This document shows, in pieces, positions 61,518 to 64,000 of a stretch of DNA of 64,000 nt. The position numbers and the translations under genes are program-made. Position 1 is the stretch's first letter. Each line of letters starts with the position of its first letter. Source of the DNA: Gyrodactylus bullatarudis. Its lineage: Eukaryota > Platyhelminthes > Monogenea > Gyrodactylidea > Gyrodactylidae. The notes below the pieces were generated by a model. It was given only the letters and a program-made list of their open reading frames with translations, was not told where the DNA came from and did no database searches. Where the stretch lies: NCBI GenBank assembly GCA_012064415.1, contig SSNU01000144.1, positions 361,084-425,083 on the forward strand, written 5' to 3'.

Positions 61518-64000
61518 ATGACAGAAAGATCTACAGAAATTCCTGAAATAGATACTAAAGATACTATTTCTGGAATGAATAACCAAAATCTAGCTAAGGT
61601 AGAACCTAAGTCCAATAAAAAAGTCAAAATTCTTGATCATTTGGATAATTCTGATGAAGAAGAAGAAACTAAACCACAGCTCACTCAAATAGAGATGGAG
61701 AAGCAAAAACAGAAAGAGGAGAGAAAAAAGGAACGAGAAAAGAAGAAGGATGAAGATCTCTTGAAAAAGCACAATCTTGAAATAGAAGCCAAATCAAAAC
61801 CTTCAGCTAAATCTAAATGTGGTAGATGGATCAAGTTCAACCTCAAAGTTTGTCACAGCATTTACTCAATGATAATTTTTCTCAGTTCAATTAATTTTCA
61901 GATTAGATAATATTTATTTAATCAACATATCTTAAAATTAGTATCTCTATTTTCTCAGATCTATAAAGTTATTTAAGGATCATATAAATGATTCTCTTAG
62001 CTAATGCAAATTAGTACAATTCCTCTGAATTAAATTAATAACTGTATTTATTTAATCTAGATCGGAGAAGGTGCATACAAATACGTTTATCGTGGTTACG
62101 ATAGTTTTGAAGGAAAAAATATAGCATGGTGTGAATTCAAAGCACCTCATGTGGATACCAAAGAGAAAAGAACTGCCATGTTTAAAGAATTTGAAATTAT
62201 GCTAAAAATGAACCATCCACATATTGTTCGTGGTTTTGATGTCTTTCATGAATGGACAAATGTTGAGAATCCTAATAACCCTTTTGAAGTTAAAGGTATT
62301 GTCTTCATCCAGGAACTAATGGAAGAAGGAAATGTTAAGAGTGTCATTAAGAAAAACTTTGTCGATGGACAATGTATTCTTAATTCTAGATTGATCAACC
62401 GATGGTGGCACCAAATTCTCGATTCTCTCAGATATATGCACAATAAATTGCAGCCTCCAATTGTCCATAGAGATCTAAAAGGAGAGAATTGTTTCTTGTG
62501 CTCTTCGTCGAATGAAGAATATCTTTCAGTTAAAGTCGGAGATTTTGGTTTGGCTACCAAAATTAAAACAAGTGGACCTAAAACAATGATCGGTACTGCT
62601 GGTTACATGGCTCCTGAAATATTTGACGAAAAGTATAATGAAAAAGTTGACATTTATGCTTTTGGTATGCTCATGCTGGAAATGATAACTAACAAGACTC
62701 CTTACGAGGAATGTGATAATATAATGGCTGTGAGTTCTCCTATAATTTGCCTAACCTATGGGAAATTATTATTTTCTTAATAATCATTAGTTTGCTGCGA
62801 AATCGATGAAAGGCTGTGGTCCTGACTTAATTCAACATGTTAATGGCAAAATGGAAAAAGAAATAATCGAAGCATGCATTCATCCAAATCCTTGTTTCCG
62901 ACCATCAGCTGAGGAATTATACTACCATCCCTTCTTTCAAAAGTACCAAGAAAATGATTCCTCATGGGTAAGCAAATTTTTCTTTTAATAATAATTCTAG
63001 CCAAAAACATTGCTTGTCGAAGTAGAACCAAATTATGATAAAACGAATTCAGATAGATATCAAGAAATTAAAGATTTTGTCAAATCTCTATCTGATCCAG
63101 AAAAAGCTAATCCAGTTTTTGAACTCAGACTCATTTTCAAGGATAAAAAAATCCTGCAAATTTTGAAACTAGACGATGGAGAATCTCTGGTTTTCGATCT
63201 GGATATATACAAACCAGAAAATCAAGACATCCCTGAATTGATTAATACACTTGTAAGTTTTCATCATTCATCTTTTGGCATCTTTAGAGAAATGAATATG
63301 AAAAGGACCTCTCCACATACTTTGATCACACTGGAAATAAACCAGCTGACCCTAAGGCTGTTCAAAGTCAACTAGACAAGCTCTTTTTCTCGTTGCAACT
63401 TCAAATGCAGTTTCTGCTAAAAGTTTTACTTGGAATGAGATGGAGAATGATTCTTGATGACTTGGTTAACGAGTGGAATCGTTCCAAACCAACTTCTGAT
63501 CTGAGTGATGATAATTCTGATAATGGAGATTCTGTTGGTGAGTTTTCTACTCACCTTTAATTTCTAAAATAATAATATCATACCTAATCATTTAATTTAG
63601 ATAATATTGCTCAAATCAAGATTTTCAAAGACTTTTGGAAGAAAACTAAGAAAATCCTTGACACTGAAATAGCAAATCATCGCAACAAGACGTGCATATC
63701 TAAAAACTCTAATGTATCTGAGACAAAGGAAGTATTTCCTGAAATTCAACAAAACGTGGTACAAACTGTAAAGGTTGAATCACCAGATGTTAGCAACTCT
63801 CAAAATGTGATAACAAATATAAATCCTATTCAAATAAATGATCCACTTCATTCTAATCCAGCCAATACTCCAGTTGGAAAACCTACAAGTTCTGATGTAC
63901 GTTTAATCCAATTTTTTACGTGATATCAAAATTTATCCGCATATTTTTATACCAGAATTCTGGCGTAGAGTCTGGTAATCCAGTATTAGCGAGTCATTTA
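61518..64000 (+). CDS. WNK (with-no-lysine) protein kinase, 3' end outside the window
   Basis: Exons 61518-61847, 62061-62729, 62791-62967, 63001-63252, 63288-63537, 63601-63896 and 63956 to beyond the window. WNK kinases sense chloride and osmotic stress and activate SPAK/OSR1 kinases that control cation-chloride cotransporters. After a Lys/Glu-rich N-terminus, GEGAYKYVYRG places the catalytic Lys at 117 in the glycine-rich strand, and AWCEFK has Cys (134) where other kinases have the catalytic Lys: the defining WNK feature. HRD is at 246-248, DFG at 271-273 and APE at 294-296. Exon 4 holds the OSR1-C-like PF2 domain (ELRLIFKDKK, SLVFDLDIYKPEN). Exons 5-6 are Gln/Ser/Asn-rich linker. The first exon ends at a GTTTGT donor and exon 6 at GTACGT; both are inferred from frame. 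The 3' part is missing. Confidence 0.9.

Overview
The window is nuclear DNA of a small invertebrate, most likely an arthropod and possibly a mite. It is very AT-rich, most recognised introns are 35-70 bp with GT-AG ends, and the genes are animal-type: neuroendocrine 7B2, peptide-receptor-like GPCRs, fibulin, Tim17, NKRF, ornithine decarboxylase antizyme, citron kinase, a gamma-tubulin complex protein and WNK kinase. The group assignment is inference; no phylogenetic marker was tested.

Layout. 1-3.4 kb: no gene seen. 3.4-4.15 kb: two-exon 7B2 chaperone. 5.0-6.0 kb: bHLH transcription factor. 7.0-7.5 kb: orphan GIY-YIG end of a Penelope-like retroelement. 7.5-27.6 kb: about 20 kb with no convincing gene, but with three large inverted repeats, a tRNA-derived SINE-like unit and microsatellites. 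27.6-32.5 kb: three tandem class-A GPCRs, with a 488-bp hAT-type MITE between the second and third. 33.4-45.1 kb: one fibulin-1-like gene of 13 or 14 exons. 45.5-46.2 kb (minus): three-exon Tim17. 46.6-48.2 kb (minus): intact hAT-transposase-derived gene with eroded catalytic residues. 48.4-52.0 kb: six-exon NKRF homologue. 52.4-55.0 kb: three tandem antizyme-like genes, each needing a +1 ribosomal frameshift at the same heptanucleotide context. 55.4-59.7 kb (minus): citron-type kinase with coiled coil. 59.8-61.3 kb (minus): gamma-tubulin complex protein. 61.5 kb to the end: WNK kinase, running off the window.

The most notable content is the antizyme array. All three copies have a short first frame ending Pro-(Arg/Lys)-Pro-Tyr-Ile-stop, and a +1 shift joins it to a frame carrying the antizyme Phe-Leu-Gly-Phe core. 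One copy uses TAA rather than TGA as the shift-site stop. Antizymes inhibit ornithine decarboxylase and sense polyamines through this frameshift, so the cluster would be a small family of translationally controlled polyamine regulators.

Otherwise the genes are largely unrelated housekeeping or signalling loci. Citron kinase and the gamma-tubulin complex protein both act in cell division and lie 85 bp apart on one strand, but nothing shows they are co-regulated. Exon boundaries were assigned by hand from frame, GT-AG sites and family similarity recalled from general knowledge; no alignment was run.
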